A DNA stretch of 64,000 nucleotides from Plasmodiophora brassicae (Eukaryota > Endomyxa > Phytomyxea > Plasmodiophorida > Plasmodiophoridae). The notes beneath the pieces were generated by a model, which saw only the letters and a program-made list of their open reading frames with translations, was not told the DNA's origin and made no database searches. This document shows positions 12,529-24,288 of this stretch, one piece after another (the first letter of the stretch is position 1; every line of letters starts with the position of its first letter). The stretch lies in assembly GCA_039704465.1 (NCBI GenBank), contig JASFAU010000008.1, positions 1,240,001 through 1,304,000 on the forward strand, in the 5' to 3' direction. The translations under genes and the position numbers were made by a program.

Positions 12529-12540
12529 TTCTAATTCCGG
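12529..12540 (-). promoter_or_regulatory. Upstream element of copy 3
   Basis: The plus strand reads TTCTAATTCCGG, 116 bp upstream of the copy 3 ATG. Confidence 0.5.
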
Positions 12541-12551
12541 GATCGCACTGC

Positions 12552-13082
12552 TCAGAATTGGCAAACCCGCGCATCTGACGTTGCAGCGGGAGCAACCGGC
12601 GTCAGCCACTGGCTGGACTTGGGGACACCACAAGTCCACCACGAAACGATGCGCGAACGGGCGCCAGGTTGGGTTGGGAGCGTTAGTCCTGGTTGGTGAC
12701 TCGCGACAGTTGATTGTAACGCTGTCGAAGCGTACTGGAACGTTAATTTGAGCGAAGCCTTGAGAGCACACAGCCTCATCGGTGTCGATTTGCTCGGAGC
12801 GCAGCAGCTCGGCGTCCACTTCTTCGATTTGACAAGGGCGATATACCTTCCGACGATGACATCGCCGATACCGGATGCGAGGCGCTTAACAGTCGTCTTC
12901 AATTTTGCAGGCGGAAACGTTGGTGTCTGTCTTCCCCGTCCTGGATGATGCATTTGCTGAACATATCTATTCATGCAGGAACAAAAGCCACCACCATTGA
13001 AGACAATGGGCTCGTCTAGGCTGAACCCGTTGCAGACAATGTGCATCCGCGAGAGCGACCGCCTGAGGTCTTCAAGTTCCAC
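12552..13082 (-). CDS. Weakly supported ORF between copies 3 and 4
   Basis: A 176-codon frame beginning MELEDLRRSLSRMHIVCNG lies in the spacer. The first 50 residues look protein-like (FSLDEPIVFNGGGFCSCMN), and an overlapping frame also looks coding (VDAELLRSEQIDTDEAVC), so a small intron-containing gene is possible. There is no signal peptide, no C-x6-C pair and no recognised domain. It overlaps the presumed promoter of copy 3, which argues against it. Confidence 0.2.
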   Translation of the reverse strand: MELEDLRRSLSRMHIVCNGFSLDEPIVFNGGGFCSCMNRYVQQMHHPGRGRQTPTFPPAKLKTTVKRLASGIGDVIVGRYIALVKSKKWTPSCCAPSKSTPMRLCALKASLKLTFQYASTALQSTVASHQPGLTLPTQPGARSRIVSWWTCGVPKSSQWLTPVAPAATSDARVCQF

Positions 13083-13245
13083 ACACGATCAACCGAAATA
13101 GTGTTTGGCCAGAGCTGACGACCACGTGCACTGACGAAACTGAACGGTTCGAAAGAACAGTAAGTGGTGGAGGTTCATTGTTCGCGCTCGTCGACAGACA
13201 TCATCGATATCAGTTCACCATCAGACGGCGCTGAACAGGGTGGCT

Positions 13246-14873
13246 TCATGTCAACAATATTTTGGTAGCGAATCGTTTGAGAGCATCACCAACCTTGAAA
13301 TAAACGAAAGTGAAGACCAGGACGACAGCCAGGGTGGAGCAAACGCCTGCCAAGATGTAGATGATCATCGTGCGGCCAGGCGATGAAGACACGGGGGTCG
13401 CAGTTGGGGGACTGATCTGGCCAACTTTCGGGGACGGTTTCGAGGTCGTCTTCGAAGCTGTCGCCGACTGGACAACCTTCAATGCGACACCTCCAGCAAT
13501 GGCAATCGACACAGCAGTCGTCGACACTGCCCCTGAGCGCATCATAGCATCAATAGAGGATTGTCAGGTGAACATGGGCGCGACAAACCTGAGAAGAGCC
13601 TCGGCTGAGCAACAGGTGCAATTTCCCCCGCCTTGGGCTTGGCGAAATGACTGACAACGTGTCCGACCGCTGAGGCGGCCGTCCCTACCAGCAGACCAGC
13701 GCCGAGCATCTGAGAGGAACACGTCATCTCATTCATCGATGATGTTGAAGACTCCAGCAGATATCAATCTCACCTGTTTGCCACGCTTCTTCACCGCCGC
13801 CTGCGAACTGTTTCTCGTGTCGGCAAGCAACGATTTCGTGCGTGCCAGTTCTCGTTGGCACATTTCAAGGCTGGAAGATGTCCGATTAACCACCAGCTGC
13901 ATTTCCTTTACCTGTGCGCCCAACTTCAATGCATTCCGCTCATGCAGTTGGATCTTGAGTAACGCCTGATCTTTCAATAGACGATCGTCTTCCTCGAACG
14001 ACGACAGATCCGTTTGTTGGTTTACACATGCGTTCGCCAATGACGGCTCTTGATGCAGCGCATTCAGCTCAGAGGTCAGGCAGGTCTGCGCCTCTTGTCC
14101 AGCTGTTAGTTCTGGAAGGCCAACCGCGGTCGCATTGACGTCTTCAGCGTCTTGGTTGCCACGAGCGGAAGTCGTAGCATTGTTCCCAGGAGGAGAATTC
14201 TGTTGACAGAGTATGTGGCCGTTCAGAGCATACTGGTAACAACGCTGATTAGGGCCCCGTAACTGACAGGAATGCTAGAAGAGCTGAATGCTTCCTTAAG
14301 GACGTCGACGACCTGCCCTTGTAAGACCTTCCGCTGTCGTCCCGGTTATTATCGTTCGCAGTGAGGAAAAATGTCTTACCAGATCCTCGTTATAGGCCAC
14401 CCATTCACGAGCCCTTCGGCTTGACCACTCCCAATACAGCTGTCTGGTGGTCCACAATGTCTCCAGGGATTTCACAACCTGTAAGGAATTGCGATCAATG
14501 ATAAGATTCCATCACGTTCATCCTCGACGCCGAACGTTTGTCAATTCGGTGAAGTCTCTCATCAACACGTGTGGGCCCACGTCGATGCTAGTCAGTGCCT
14601 GGAGCAACACGTTAGTCAGCGAACGCCATGCATTCACGGACGCTGCAGAGACATGGAGGCCACTACCTTGTTCAGCTCATCGATGAAGAGTTGGTATTGG
14701 TCTTCGGGAACTATCGTCGATTTCATGGCGGACATGATCGCGCTCATGCACTTCTCGAGGGACTTGGGACACTCCGTTTTGATCGTGTTCTCGTCGCTCT
14801 CAGCCCATGGCCTGGCGTTGGCGGAAAGGACGAGCGCAAACATTACGCAGCCAATCGTGGTCGTGCTCCACAT
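13246..14873 (-). CDS. Array family copy 4
   Basis: Exons resolved are 14667-14873 (signal peptide MWSTTTIGCVMFALVLSANA and CPKSLEKC), two small middle exons between about 14370 and 14610 (ALTSIDVGPHVLMRDFTEL, then SLETLWTTRQLYWEWSS), the coil exon 13774-14199, 13589-13709 (first membrane segment, MLGAGLLVGTAASAVGHVV) and 13246-13532 (second membrane helix, IIYILAGVCSTLAVVLVFTF). The coil ends with the family block VNRTSSSLEMCQRELART, which carries an N-glycosylation sequon. The intron between the two membrane exons (65 nt) contains CACCTGACAATC. The gene looks intact. Confidence 0.75.
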
Positions 14874-14960
14874 CCTCGATCGGTGTGTAGTCCGAACACA
14901 ACGAGAATCGACAGCGCTGGATCGATCAGTCTGTCCGAGCGGACCGCAGCGTGCAGTCGG

Positions 14961-14970
14961 CTAAATCGGG
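14961..14970 (-). promoter_or_regulatory. Upstream element of copy 4
   Basis: The plus strand reads CTAAATCGGG, 88 bp upstream of the ATG, and a related CCATTTCGGGG follows at 14979-14989. Nothing else is evident between 14874 and 15464. Confidence 0.4.
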
Positions 14971-15464
14971 CCGATACCCATTTCGGGGCACCACCCGGCA
15001 CGAGCACGTTACCATTCCAGGTTCCTCCTACCTATGTATGTAGGCATGTCCGTAGTCCTAACAGGGCGCATACGTTCATGCTCCCACAGGGTTCATGAGT
15101 CGTGCCACATCACGGTGACCCAGTCGCAGTCATTGCTGCCCTCCAATGTATTCTCATGATCCAGAAACACCATCAGCCATTGTCAATCGACATCCAATAA
15201 CTGACAGCTGCTAATAATCTGAGGGACCATATCAAAAGCCTATCAGGTAAACGAACTGGTTATCGCTAACAACGGGCCCGCTTGCTATCGTAAACAAAGA
15301 CGTCAACCTCAACTTCATTGCAAGAACATCACGGTTCTGGCGCCGGGTCAATACTCGGTCGACGTCCTCAGGAATGGCTGCAACGCACACAGTCGGCATA
15401 GCTCATCAATATCTGCATCTCTTTCAGTCGGCGCTGAGAAGGACCCGACGTTAGCAAGACAATA

Positions 15465-16990
15465 TCAGGAGATATGCGGGAGCAGTTCGCCAACCTTGAA
15501 ATGAGCGACAGAGACAACCAGGACGATGAGAAGGGTGGCGCAGACGCCAGCCAGGATGCAAATGCCGATGGTACGGACGTCGATCGGCGAACAATCGGGC
15601 GTTGCATGTGGAGAACCGGTCGGGTGGGCAAACGAGCCTGACGGCTTCGACGTCTTCGTTACGGTCGCCGCCTGGAACGCCTTCATCGCGAAACCCCCAG
15701 CGACAGCACCCGATAATGCCGACACGATCCCTGGAACAGCAGAGTATATCAGGAAGCAAATGCGCAATGGAATATAAGGCACAAACCGGCGCTTCGCTGC
15801 AGTTGAGCAGCCTGTAGAACGGGAGCGTGCCCTCCTGTCGTGGGCTTGACGAGGCGACTGACGCCGTAAACAACAGTTGATGCGGTAGCCGCCCCTGTAG
15901 CCAGACCAACTCCTAGCATCTGTTTGTACATGTGTGTCAGAGACGTCGAGCCATGCATCATAGACTGGCGGTCCACTCGACCTGTTTGCCATATTTGTTG
16001 AGAGCAGCGAGAGAGCTGATCTTAGCATTGTCAAGCGTCGTCGTAAGGTTAACGAGTTTTTGTTGGCACAACTCTAGTCTTGACGTGGTTCGATTCAATT
16101 CCAACCGCATTTGATCTGCCTCTGCGTCCATCGCGCGACGATCATACAATTGGGCAATGCGCAATGTCTCACCTAAGTGGGACTCGCTCTCCTCAGAGGA
16201 TGCCTCCACCAAATCGCGTCGAGCATTCCCATTGCTCAAGTCAGCTCTCGCCACCTGGGACGTATCGCAATCCCTGTGAAGGCTATCCTCCTTCGTCGCC
16301 TTGCCTCCTGCTTCAGATTTCACTATTCTGTGCTCAGTGGTCCGTAGGATTTCTTGGCCGTCAACACCTGATTGCGAGTATGAACATCCTGGCGCCCTGT
16401 TCAACGCAGATCCTTACTGTGCCGCTGCTCATTCGAAGTGTCGGGTTGGCGAGGTTTCCGTATCTTGGAATAACTGTCCGCTGAGTCCTGGCGGAATTCA
16501 ACATACACCACGTCCGACAGATCGTCTGTAGTGACGTGCGCGAAACGCTGTTGTATGGCTTGCAGCTGGAGTGCTTCGTCAGCCTAATAGACTATACGTG
16601 GTGGCAGCACAAAACTCTACCGTACCAGAACTCGGTTGGAACGAACACCGGCTTCATCGTAGAATCGCATTGTAGCGATGGCACGCTCGAACTGGGCCAT
16701 CTCGAGACTAAGCACCTGAGAAATCGACATTGTCAATCCAATAACAGCCGAGACCACGAACATGCTGGTTTCCCTACAAGACTCAGCTGATCCAATATGA
16801 AATCGTACTTGTCCTCAGGTACGATTGCCATCTCAAGAATGGCCGCGATTACAGGAATGCACTGATCGAGCGACACCGCACAACCGGTCCTGATATTTGC
16901 CTCGTAGTCCGCTTTCCACGACGTCCCCGATTTGACGGTGATCAGCAGCACTGCCGGTATAATCGCAGCGATTACCAGCTTCGACGTCAT
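15465..16990 (-). CDS. Array family copy 5
   Basis: Exon 1 begins at 16990 with a signal peptide (MTSKLVIAAIIPAVLLITVK) and CAVSLDQC, and ends near 16771 at a GTAGGG donor. The coil exon ends near 15980 with LNRTTSRLELCQQKLVNL. A membrane exon follows (MLGVGLATGAATASTVVYGV). The last exon (15465 to about 15732) carries GIVSALSGAVAGGFAMKAF, a Ser/Pro/Thr spacer and the helix IGICILAGVCATLLIVLVV with a short tail. The intron between the membrane exons starts GTTTGTGCC and ends GTTCCAG. The upstream coil contains a polar stretch rich in K/E/D. Middle exon borders between 16400 and 16770 were not resolved. Confidence 0.72.
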
Positions 16991-17055
16991 GGTGGCTGGC
17001 GACTAATCAGGTGTCGAGCGGCAGCCTCGCATGCGGGATTCGACCCGGCCTCCAT

Positions 17056-17067
17056 TTCTAATTCGGG
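17056..17067 (-). promoter_or_regulatory. Upstream element of copy 5
   Basis: The plus strand reads TTCTAATTCGGG, an exact consensus match, 66 bp upstream of the copy 5 ATG. Confidence 0.55.
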
Positions 17068-17239
17068 GCGCAGCACCGGATTTGAACTTGCAATCCGAAC
17101 TGCCGTGAAGAGGAGCCGGCATCAACTGCTGAGCGCTGTGCAGCTGTCCATAAGGGAGTCGAACGCCAGGCGCTGACGACTTGGCTCTCGACTACCGGCG
17201 GGCAGAGGAGGTCGACGGGGTCAAGCACCGACTGCGTAT

Positions 17240-17300
17240 GATTGTCATCCCGGCGTCAGGCGGCGCTGAACGGCAGGCGTTCGCTGACATCAGTCCAGGT
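17240..17300 (-). pseudogene. Relic of the 3' end of another array copy
   Basis: The sequence around CGTCAGGCGGCGCTGAACGG (17257-17276) matches the 3' ends of intact copies (CTCAGGCGGCGCTAAACAGA near 19961 and TCAGACGGCGCTGAACAGGG near 13223), including the following GTTCGCTGAC. No membrane exon or coil can be read upstream, so it looks like the remnant of a lost copy. Confidence 0.4.
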
Positions 17301-17461
17301 CGCGGCTCCCCGCTGCCAATTAGGTAGGGCGAGGCGGGGTCAGCGCCGCGCCGACATGCTATTCAGCAGCGGCTGCGTCCTGGCAGAATGCCGATCATTG
17401 CATAACGTGCGCTCCACACAGGTCCCCGATTGATCTTGTTCGAGGTCACGATTCGCGACGG

Positions 17462-17825
17462 TCAAGCTTGACACCAGCAATATTGCACAACTGCTGGAAC
17501 CCCTATTTCACGGACTAGTACTGTCATCGAGCTTCTGGCCGAGCTCCCACTGCCTCCCCAGACATCGACAGCAGAGATGCTTGCACACTTACGTCGTACG
17601 CTCTCGATCTCGTATGACGCGGGTATAGTGCAAAGTATCGCACGTCTCGAGGCGTTCCTTTCGGAAGACAACATTACGACTGTCCAGAACTGGCGCTTGC
17701 CGTCATGGTCATGGAGCTTTACTGTTGACCAGACCAAGCCGGCACTTCCACGATCAGTTGGTTTCGCTCTCCAAATTGGCAGGATTGGTTACCAACACGT
17801 TGAGACCATCGCAATGCGTATGTGA
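17462..17825 (+). other. Possible gene fragment in spacer
   Basis: On the plus strand a frame without an upstream ATG reads like protein (VIELLAELPLPPQTSTAEML, continuing with SYDAGIVQSIARLEAFLSE). It has no recognised domain and ends within the spacer. It may be an exon or remnant of an unrelated gene or mobile element trapped in the array. Confidence 0.25.
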
Positions 17826-17892
17826 GATGCTCCAGGACGACAGTCATGCGAATTAATGAATTGCTCATGGACGACGATGCGTCATCGCCGCC

Positions 17893-18101
17893 ATCGCGAT
17901 CATCGCGATAATCCTCGTGGCAGTCAGCTAGAACGTAAACTACGCCGGTCCTGATGTGGTTGATGTGAATCACTGTGGTTGGGACCGCGAATGTCAACTT
18001 ACACACAGCCTGTTACTTTAAGGCCTGTGATTCACATCAGCCACATCAGGACCGGCGTAGTTCTAGCTGACTGCTACGAGGATTATCGCGACGATCGCGA
18101 T
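17893..18101. repeat. Imperfect inverted repeat, arms about 75-81 bp
   Basis: The left arm (17893-17973) and right arm (18027-18101) are reverse complements apart from a few substitutions and a short indel, with a 53-bp loop. The core CTACGCCGGTCCTGATGTGG pairs with CCACATCAGGACCGGCGTAG. The arms could fold into a long hairpin or be a foldback element. Confidence 0.8.
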
Positions 18102-18195
18102 CTGACTGAACGCATTGTGTATCGGAAGTATGAAACCCCGATGTCGGCCAAAGTGTCATCGATCCGTGCAAGCAGGCAAATGCACCATTCGTCAA

Positions 18196-19374
18196 TCACG
18201 AACGCCTCATTGACTGGGACAACGAATCCAGACAGCATGCGCTCGCTGAGTAGGAATGAAAACTCAGCAGCCGTCGGCAGGATACGCAACTCTTACCGCC
18301 GTTCATTGGATTATTTGAAATGAAATTAAACAGGCACTGGTCTGACAGGTCCACTGCCAGGCGTGGCCTCAAATGCGATGAAACTGGATGCAGTTGGCAC
18401 ACCTCACTGATGTCACCTGCGAATTCTTCAAACGGCGCTGGACAGAGAGCACTGACGTCAGCGGCACGAGCCAGTACTCTACAGAGCAAACGGTGTTTGT
18501 TGACCTTGAAACGGAGGTGCGAGACAACCATAACGATGATCAGGGTGGCACAGACGCCAGCCAAGACATAGGTGGCGACGGAACTGTCACGCGCTGGACG
18601 AACGAGCGCATCGGGTGGAGAACCCGCCTGATGCATTACAGCCGGCGACGACCTCGACGCCTTCAAGGCGGTGACCGACTGGAACGCCTTCAATGCACCA
18701 CCGCCAGCGATGGCGGTCGATACGGTCGACACGATTCCTGTGGGTGAACAGGAGAGCACTCAGTAGAGGACATCCAATTGATAAAACGTCTCTGGCGCAG
18801 ACCCGAGCGGCGCCTCGGTTGACCAGAAACGAACGCGCTCTTCCCCGTCATGGGCGCTGTGCGATAGCCCACACCGTATCCGATAACAGAAGCAGCCGCC
18901 GCTACAAGCAGACCAGCGCCCAGCATCTATAAGATTGCATGCGTCTACTGTCAATAACATATTGGCTCAAGCACCCGGGCGGAGTCCATGTTCGACCTGG
19001 TTGCCACGCCTGCTGACAAAGGCCTGGGAGCCTTTGTCGGCACCGTCCAGCCGGGATTGCAAGCTGGTCAGGTCTCGCTGGCACGCCTGCAGGCTTGACG
19101 CGGTCCGGTTCATATCCAGCAGCAGTTGCTTGACCTGTTCGCCCAAGCCCAACGCGGGTTGCCCGAGCAGATGTGCCTTGCGCAGGTATCGGCCTTTAAC
19201 AACCATTGTCTTCTTCATTCCGTCCACGATCGCACCCGAGCATTTGCGCAGGGTCCTGGCGCACTCTGCAATGATCTTCCGTTCAACATTGCTCCCTGAC
19301 CACCTATTGGCGTTCGCCGAAAGGACGATTGCGGGTAGCAATAGGCAGACAGCCGCGGCCGCCTTCCATGTCAT
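18196..19374 (-). CDS. Array family copy 6 (internally shortened)
   Basis: Three exons join in frame to 352 aa: 18997-19374, 18788-18926 and 18196-18737. The first encodes the signal peptide (MTWKAAAAVCLLLPAIVLSA), CARTLRKC and then, without the usual intron and acidic stalk, passes directly into the coil (RKAHLLGQPALGLGEQ) and the block LLLDMNRTASSLQACQ. In copies 8 and 9 the matching coil residues lie over 150 residues after exon 1, so this copy has lost the end of exon 1, an intron and the stalk in one in-frame deletion. The membrane exons are intact (MLGAGLLVAAAASVIGYGV; TYVLAGVCATLIIVMVVSHL). The C-terminal tail is unusually long, about 80 residues after the last helix. Confidence 0.75.
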
Positions 19375-19461
19375 CGGTGAACCCAGACGTAGTCCGAATG
19401 GCCCGGCCCTCGTGGTCTGTCTGGTCCGCGCGCGCCGACCTGTCACGCACTCAGGCCGTCA

Positions 19462-19473
19462 TTCTAATTCGGG
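19462..19473 (-). promoter_or_regulatory. Upstream element of copy 6
   Basis: The plus strand reads TTCTAATTCGGG followed by CATCACC, 88 bp upstream of the copy 6 ATG. The same CATCACC extension occurs at copies 7, 8 and 9. Confidence 0.55.
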
Positions 19474-19958
19474 CATCACCCCCGCCTGCGCATGCAGAAC
19501 GTCAAACATGGCTAACGACTTTGCCGGACGGGTCTGTCCGTTTCGCCATCGGCTTCTCCAGTAGACCCTGCAAAGGGCCGGTCTTCTCCTGCCGAACCCC
19601 GTTTCCACTGAACTGGGCCGTTTGATCATGATGCCGACGTGTCCGCGATCGAGGCAAGCGACTGCACCACAGACGACGTGACGTTACATGCCGACACCAG
19701 GTAACCAGCAGTCACCACGTCTCAACACGCCGGCCGTCGTCTGTTTAATTGCCACTGGGATCACTACGAGGACAGACTTCGCGCGCTGCGCTGAACAGGA
19801 ACGCAAATGCCGTCGGCAGTATACGCAACGCATCCGACGATATTCACTCGATGATTTGAAACGAGACACGCACCGGTCTGAGAGGGCCGCGAATTGTCCT
19901 CAAATGTGGTGACATTCGATGCAATCCGCGTAATTGACTGATATCAGCTGCAATTCCC

Positions 19959-22006
19959 TCAGGCGGCGCTAAACAGAGCACGTTCGTCAGCGACACGGGG
20001 CAGTGCTATACGGAGCAAACGGCGTCTGTCGACCTTGAAGCGAACGAGCAAGACGACCGTAAGGATGATCAGGGTGGCAGACACACTGGCCAGGATGTAG
20101 ACGGTCGAGCTGTTGCGCGCTGGACGATCGGCCGCCGAATGCATTACAGCCGACGTCGACGATTTGGACGCCTCCAAGGCGGCGACCGATTGGAACGCCT
20201 TCAGTGCAATGCCTCCGGCGATGGCGGTCGATACCGTCGAGACGATCCCTGGGTGAACAGAAGTACACTCAGCACATGACATCCGGTCCAACAAATTGAA
20301 ACATCGCTTGCACAGACCGGAGGGGCGTTTCGGTTGACCTGAGGAAACGGGGGCGTCTTTCCCGGGCGCGGCGCGAAAGCCAACACCATATCCAATTATA
20401 ATTGACGCCAGCAGGCCGGCGCCCAGCACCTTGGAACGAACACGGCTACTGTCACTCATGGCGAAGGCCGCCGGATGGGCACGGCCGCTTTCGACCTGAT
20501 AGACGCGCCTGCTGACGTCAGCGGTATGGGAGTCGTTCCTCGCATCGCCAATTTGGGTTTGCATGCTGGTCAGGCCTTGCTGGCACGCCTGCAGGCTTGA
20601 GCGATTCCGGTGCTCACCTAGTAGCAACGTCTGGACCTGTCCGTCCAAGGCCAACGCGGGTTTCTCGAACGCTTGGGCCTTGCGAGTCGCCTCGTTCAAC
20701 ACACATCCTCTATCAACGCCCCAGGGTGCCTGTCGCACAACGAGTAGGGCATCGGTGTCGCCGATCGCAATATTGCCCTTCGTCTGGTCATCCTGGGCCT
20801 TGGTTGTCTGACCGATCGCTGCCGGATCCACTCCAGACGCAAGCGGGGTGGGCGGGTCCATTGGCTGACTTGCCAGGGCCAACGTCGTCTCCTCGCGAAC
20901 CGAATTCACACACGATATCGGGTCTTCATCAGGCGCGCCGTGCTCGGTGCCACTCCCCCCTTCAGGAACTTCGTGAACATCCTCTTCCGACAATTGGGCG
21001 TCAACTGGTGGGTTGCTGCCGCCGGGCTGGTGGCAAAGGGCCGAACGGTTAGCTGACACTACGGGAACAGCATTGGCGCTTGAATGGGCCAATGGCGCCT
21101 CCTGATGATGGACCATGCTCAGATCCGAAATCGGGTCTTCCAGTGCCCCCTGCTTGCTGTCATCCTGCCCGTCAGGAACATCAATATGGACGTCCTCGTC
21201 TTCCGACAATGTGCCGCCAAATTCCGGCATACTCACGCCGCGAGCTAACTGAAGACCAGCGTCAGCCTTTGTGGTATCGTTCACACCAAGGTTTCGGCTG
21301 GCGGACATCGACACGACGTGCCTGATGCCACCAAACTAATGACACAGGACACACCGGTTAATTAGCAGCCAATCGGGGAACAGCATAGGAGATTGTTTCG
21401 TGACTGACAGCAGTGGTACTAGCTCCAGGGTTGAGAATTTCGCCAACGGCGTTGACGATGTTCTCACGTATGTGGATACGCTGTACTGGTCGGTTAGATC
21501 TGTAAGTAATTTAGATGCAGGATACCTTACCAGTTTCTTGTTAACGTTCCTTCCTGCAAAGAACTTCCGAGCGGAAGTCGAGCCGGTCCAGAACGGCTTC
21601 AGACACGCGGCGAGCTGCACCAAATGATGGTTAGAGCAAACCCTTCATGCGAATCACCTCATAGGAAGTACTTTGGCCAAGGTGTTGATGTCATTAACAA
21701 CGGTTTCTCGGTGCAGGAACTTAGTGAGCGCCTGGACATATATGAATTACCACCGTGTCATTCCAGTGTCACGCATTCACGCTCGCTCCCTTTCACCTGC
21801 TTCATTTGCTTGACGATAAACGGGTATCGGCCTTCAGGGACCACCGTGTTCTGCGTTTCGTCCACGATCGCCTCCGTGCATTTACGAAGGGACTCGGCGC
21901 ACCCGGAAATGATTCTCCATTCATGGCTCCCTGGCCACCGGTTGGCGTTCGCTGAAAGGACTAGAGCTGACACCAGGCAGACAACCGCCGCCATCTTCCA
22001 CGCCAT
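19959..22006 (-). CDS. Array family copy 7
   Basis: Exon 1 (21797-22006) encodes a signal peptide (MAWKMAAVVCLVSALVLSAN) and CAESLRKC and ends at a GTGAAA donor. The 3' part is clear: coil exon ending at 20496, membrane exon 20303-20429 (VLGAGLLASIIIGYGVGF) and last exon 19959-20248 (STVYILASVSATLIILTVVL). The stalk exon (from 21314 or further upstream) is very acidic, with repeats of the type LSEDEDVHIDVPDG and LSEEDVHEVPEGG. The region 21330-21620 matches the second exon of copies 8 and 9 but contains a TAA where they read through; an intron from GTACCACTG to TCATTAG would remove it, but its phase does not fit simply. The central join is therefore uncertain. Confidence 0.7.
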
Positions 22007-22117
22007 CGCTGCACCCGAACGCGTATAGCCAGAATGGCCGGGCCTCGCGCGTCTGTCTGGGTCCGAGCGCTGACCTGTCGCGCACACTCTCGCGCAGTCA
22101 GCGTCAGCCGCGCGCAA

Positions 22118-22129
22118 TTCTAATTCTGG
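22118..22129 (-). promoter_or_regulatory. Upstream element of copy 7
   Basis: The plus strand reads TTCTAATTCTGG then CATCACC, 112 bp upstream of the ATG. It lies inside the left end of the segmental duplication and is repeated at 25822. Confidence 0.5.
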
Positions 22130-22193
22130 CATCACCCCCCGCCTCGGCGGGTGGCCTGCTGCCGGCAGGATACGCAACGCCAATCGACAGTAT

Positions 22194-24168
22194 TCATTTG
22201 GATGGTTTGAAACGAAACACGCACTGGCCAGCTGACAGGGACGTCTGCGCTGCCATGCATAGCCTTAAACGTGGTGGCATTGGACGCAGTCGGCGTACTT
22301 CATTGATGCCAGCTGCAGATCCTTCAGACGGCGCTGCACAGAGGACGTTGTCAGCGACACGAGGCAGCAACACACAGAGCCGGCCGACCTTGAAACGAAC
22401 GAGCGAGACGACCATAATGATGATCAGGGTGACACAGACGCCGGCCAGGACGTACGCGACGATCGAGCTGTCACGTGCTGGACGAACGCGCGCATCGGGT
22501 GGAGAACCCACCGGGTGGGTTACAGCCGACGTCGACGATCTGGACGCCTTCACGGCCGCGACCGACTGGAACGCCTTCAATGCGACGCCCCCGGCGATGG
22601 CGGTCGATACGGTCGACACGATCCCTGGGTGGACACGGAAGTTCAATCAGTACACGACATCCGGTCGACAATTAACGTCGCCGGCGCTGACCGGATCGGC
22701 GCTCCGGTTGGCCAGAAACGGGCACGTCTTTCCCGGGAATGGGAGCGGCGCGATACCCGACACCGTATCCGATCACTGAAGTGGCAGCCGCTGCCAGCAG
22801 ACCAGCGCCCAGCACCTAAACAACGCAGGCGTGATCTACTGTCAGTCATGTTGACGCGAGCACCCGGGCCGGACACGTCCGGTTCCGACCTGATTGCCAC
22901 GCCTGCTGACAGCGGCCCGGGAGTCGTTGCTCGCACGGTCCAGCCGGGATTGCATGTCGGCCAGGTCTCGCTGGCACGCCTGCAGGCTTGCGTTGGTCCC
23001 GTGCATATCCAGCAGCAATCTCTTGACCTGCTCGTCCAAGTCCAGCGCGCGTTGCTCGTGCAGTTGGGCCTTGCGTATCGTCTCGTCCAAGAGACGTCCG
23101 TTATCGACGCCCCGGCTGGGCGCCTGTGCCACATCGCTGCCGCGAGCCGCGTTGTCCTTCGTCTGGCGATTCTCCAGTTGGTCACCCTGGACTTGGGTGG
23201 CCAGCTGGCCGGTCGCTTCGGAACCCGACACGAACGCGGTAAGCGGATCCGTCTGCTGGTTTGCCAACGAACGGGCCAATGTCGTCTCCCGATCGTGAAC
23301 CGTTGTCAAACCCGGTTCGATCGGGTTTTCCGGCGCCCAGTGCTCGTCGGCATCCCACTCTTCACGAGCGTTGTGGAAACCCTCTTCTATCTCGTCATCC
23401 TCCGATATACCGACGCGAGTCGCGTCCGCCTTTGTGGTATCCTTTACACCAACTCGGCTGGACGACGCCGGGCCGGCGTGCCTGACGTCGACAGGCTGGC
23501 GGCACAGAACACAACGGTTAGCAGACAATCCGGGAACACCAACGGTGCTCGTTTCGTGTCTGACATTAGTGGTTGCTCCAGGGTTGAGAATCTCACCAAC
23601 GGCGTTGACGATGTTCTCCTTGAGGTGCGTACGCTGTACTGATCGATCAGACCCGCGAACCTCCAGAACCAGAACAACGTACCAGCCCTTCGTTTTCGCT
23701 AATTAATTCCCATGAGGAGGGCCGGTTACGTAAGGCGGTCCACAACGGCTCCAGGAACTCTGCGACCTGCACCAGTCGACAATCAGAAGAAACGCTTCAT
23801 TAGAGCCACCTGCTACGACGAACATGTTTCAGCGTGTTGATGTCTTTGACGACGTCCTCTCGGTCCACGAATGCAGTGATGGCCTGCATAAACCATCGAC
23901 GTCATTCAAACGTCGCGGATTGACGGTCGCTTCAATGCCAGGGGGTGTCGCTCACCTGTTTCAACTGGTTCGTGATAAAACCGTACTGCTCTTCAGGAAC
24001 CAGCGTGCTCTTCATTGCGGCCACAATCGCGTCCGTGCATTCAAGGAGGGACTTGGCGCACTCGCAACGGATATCCTCATCGTCGTTCGATGACCACGGA
24101 TGGGCGTTCGCCGAAAGGCATAGCGCTGATAGCAATATGCAGACAGCCGCGGCCACCATCCACGACAT
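22194..24168 (-). CDS. Array family copy 8
   Basis: Exon 1 (23956-24168) encodes a signal peptide (MSWMVAAAVCILLSALCLSA) and CAKSLLEC, ending at a GTGAGC donor. The stalk/coil exon ends at 22890 and includes ENIVNAVGEILNPGATTNV, an acidic segment and the coil block with MHGTNASLQACQRDL. The membrane exons are 22677-22815 (first segment, GAGLLAAAATSVIGYG-like) and 22194-22624 (IVAYVLAGVCVTLIIIMVVS), with a stop at 22194 giving a tail rich in arginine and proline. A second small exon between 23700 and 23950 was not resolved. It is nearly identical to copy 9. Confidence 0.78.
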
Positions 24169-24276
24169 CGCTGGCCGAAACGTTCTCAGGACGACCGGGC
24201 CTCGTTCGCGTGTGGAGCTCAGTCGCACGCCCTCAGGGGCCGTCAGGCAGCATCAGGCTATATCAGGAGCGCATAA

Positions 24277-24288
24277 TTCTAATTCGGG
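24277..24288 (-). promoter_or_regulatory. Upstream element of copy 8
   Basis: The plus strand reads TTCTAATTCGGG then CATCACC, 109 bp upstream of the copy 8 ATG. Confidence 0.55.
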
